Shown: positions 8,946 to 9,163 of the stretch, in pieces
Numbering within the stretch: position 1 is the stretch's first letter
Layout: the number at the start of each line of letters is the position of its first letter
Assembly (NCBI GenBank): GCA_002350625.1
Contig: DEFE01000023.1
Span: 41,764 to 50,926 of the forward strand
DNA: 9,163 nt
From: Lachnospiraceae bacterium UBA2860
GTDB taxonomy: Bacteria > Bacillota > Clostridia > Lachnospirales > Lachnospiraceae
Reading direction: 5' to 3'
Notes under the pieces: model-generated
What the model was told of the DNA's origin: nothing
Databases searched by the model: none
The model's input: the letters and a program-made list of their open reading frames with translations, nothing else
Position numbers and translations under genes: made by a program

Positions 8946-8957
8946 AAATTACAAGGA

Positions 8958-9163
8958 ATGCCTACATTTAACCAGTTAGTCAGAAAAGGCAGACAGACTT
9001 CCATGAAGAAATCAAAGGCTCCGGCCCTTCAGAGCAGCTTCAACTCCCTGAAGAACCGCGCCGTCAAGTCTTCTTCTCCGCAGAAGAGAGGCGTCTGCAC
9101 AGCAGTGAAGACAGCTACGCCGAAGAAGCCGAATTCCGCGCTTCGTAAGATCGCGAGAGTACG
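8958..9163 (+). CDS. rpsL: 30S ribosomal protein S12 (3'-truncated by window edge)
   Basis: This encodes the decoding-centre protein of the small ribosomal subunit. Sixty-eight complete codons are present, and the gene runs off the window. The N-terminus MPTFNQLVRKGRQTS and the segments SPQKRGVCTAV (40-50) and TPKKPNSALRKIARV (54-68) are diagnostic. Compared with E. coli S12 there are 13 extra residues between L24 and P41 (here 25-40), a length variant I recall from Lachnospiraceae. The lysines of PKKPNS (K56, K57), where streptomycin-resistance changes are known in other bacteria, are unaltered. Codons such as AAA, AGA, TTA and TCA are more frequent than in the two genes upstream, consistent with a highly expressed gene in a GC-rich genome. 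rpsG, fusA and tuf are expected downstream by the usual Firmicutes order. Confidence 0.97.
   Translation, partial: MPTFNQLVRKGRQTSMKKSKAPALQSSFNSLKNRAVKSSSPQKRGVCTAVKTATPKKPNSALRKIARV

Overview
The window is GC-rich bacterial chromosome that reads as Clostridia, most likely a high-GC member of the Lachnospiraceae. The evidence is the rpoC-to-rpsL gene order, an RpoC without the large trigger-loop insertion found in Proteobacteria, and an S12 N-terminus with an extra 13-residue segment of the kind I remember from Lachnospiraceae. The species cannot be named from this sequence.

Layout, all genes on the + strand: (1) positions 1-2742 are the 3' two thirds of rpoC (RNA polymerase beta'), with its 5' end outside the window. 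(2) Positions 2743-3176 are a 434-base gap with a lot of structure. It holds two 53-bp tandem copies that resemble the last codons of rpoC, a strong rho-independent terminator, seven consecutive 10-bp imperfect repeats with AA steps once per helical turn, a sigma-70-type promoter (TTGACT-18-GATAAT), and a leader carrying a hairpin, a 6-codon mini-ORF and a second intrinsic-terminator structure. (3) Positions 3177-5168 encode a membrane-spanning Hanks-type Ser/Thr kinase with a TPR-like extracytoplasmic half. (4) Positions 5182-5203 are a small terminator-like hairpin between the two accessory genes. (5) Positions 5228-8818 encode a 1196-residue membrane-anchored extracytoplasmic protein built from about eight bacterial Ig-like repeats. 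(6) Positions 8819-8957 hold a strong terminator and a structured rpsL leader. (7) Positions 8958-9163 are the 5' part of rpsL (ribosomal protein S12).

The two middle genes look like an accessory signalling or envelope cassette placed between two core information-processing transcription units. The kinase has a cytoplasmic catalytic domain, one transmembrane helix and an outward-facing helical-repeat domain. The neighbouring Ig-repeat protein displays a long stalk outside the membrane. The simplest inference is that they act together, with the kinase sensing or being scaffolded by the Ig-repeat protein, but nothing in the sequence proves contact. The kinase lacks the HRD arginine, and its activation loop has no phosphorylatable residue except the conserved GTPGY threonine. 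It therefore looks like a non-RD kinase that is not switched on by activation-loop autophosphorylation. It also lacks the PASTA domains of PrkC/PknB.

The most interesting signals are the non-RD kinase and Ig-repeat pair, the leader and mid-operon terminators that suggest tuned expression of that pair, the helically phased 10-bp repeats upstream of its promoter, and the duplicated rpoC tail. All calls are by eye, without database searches.
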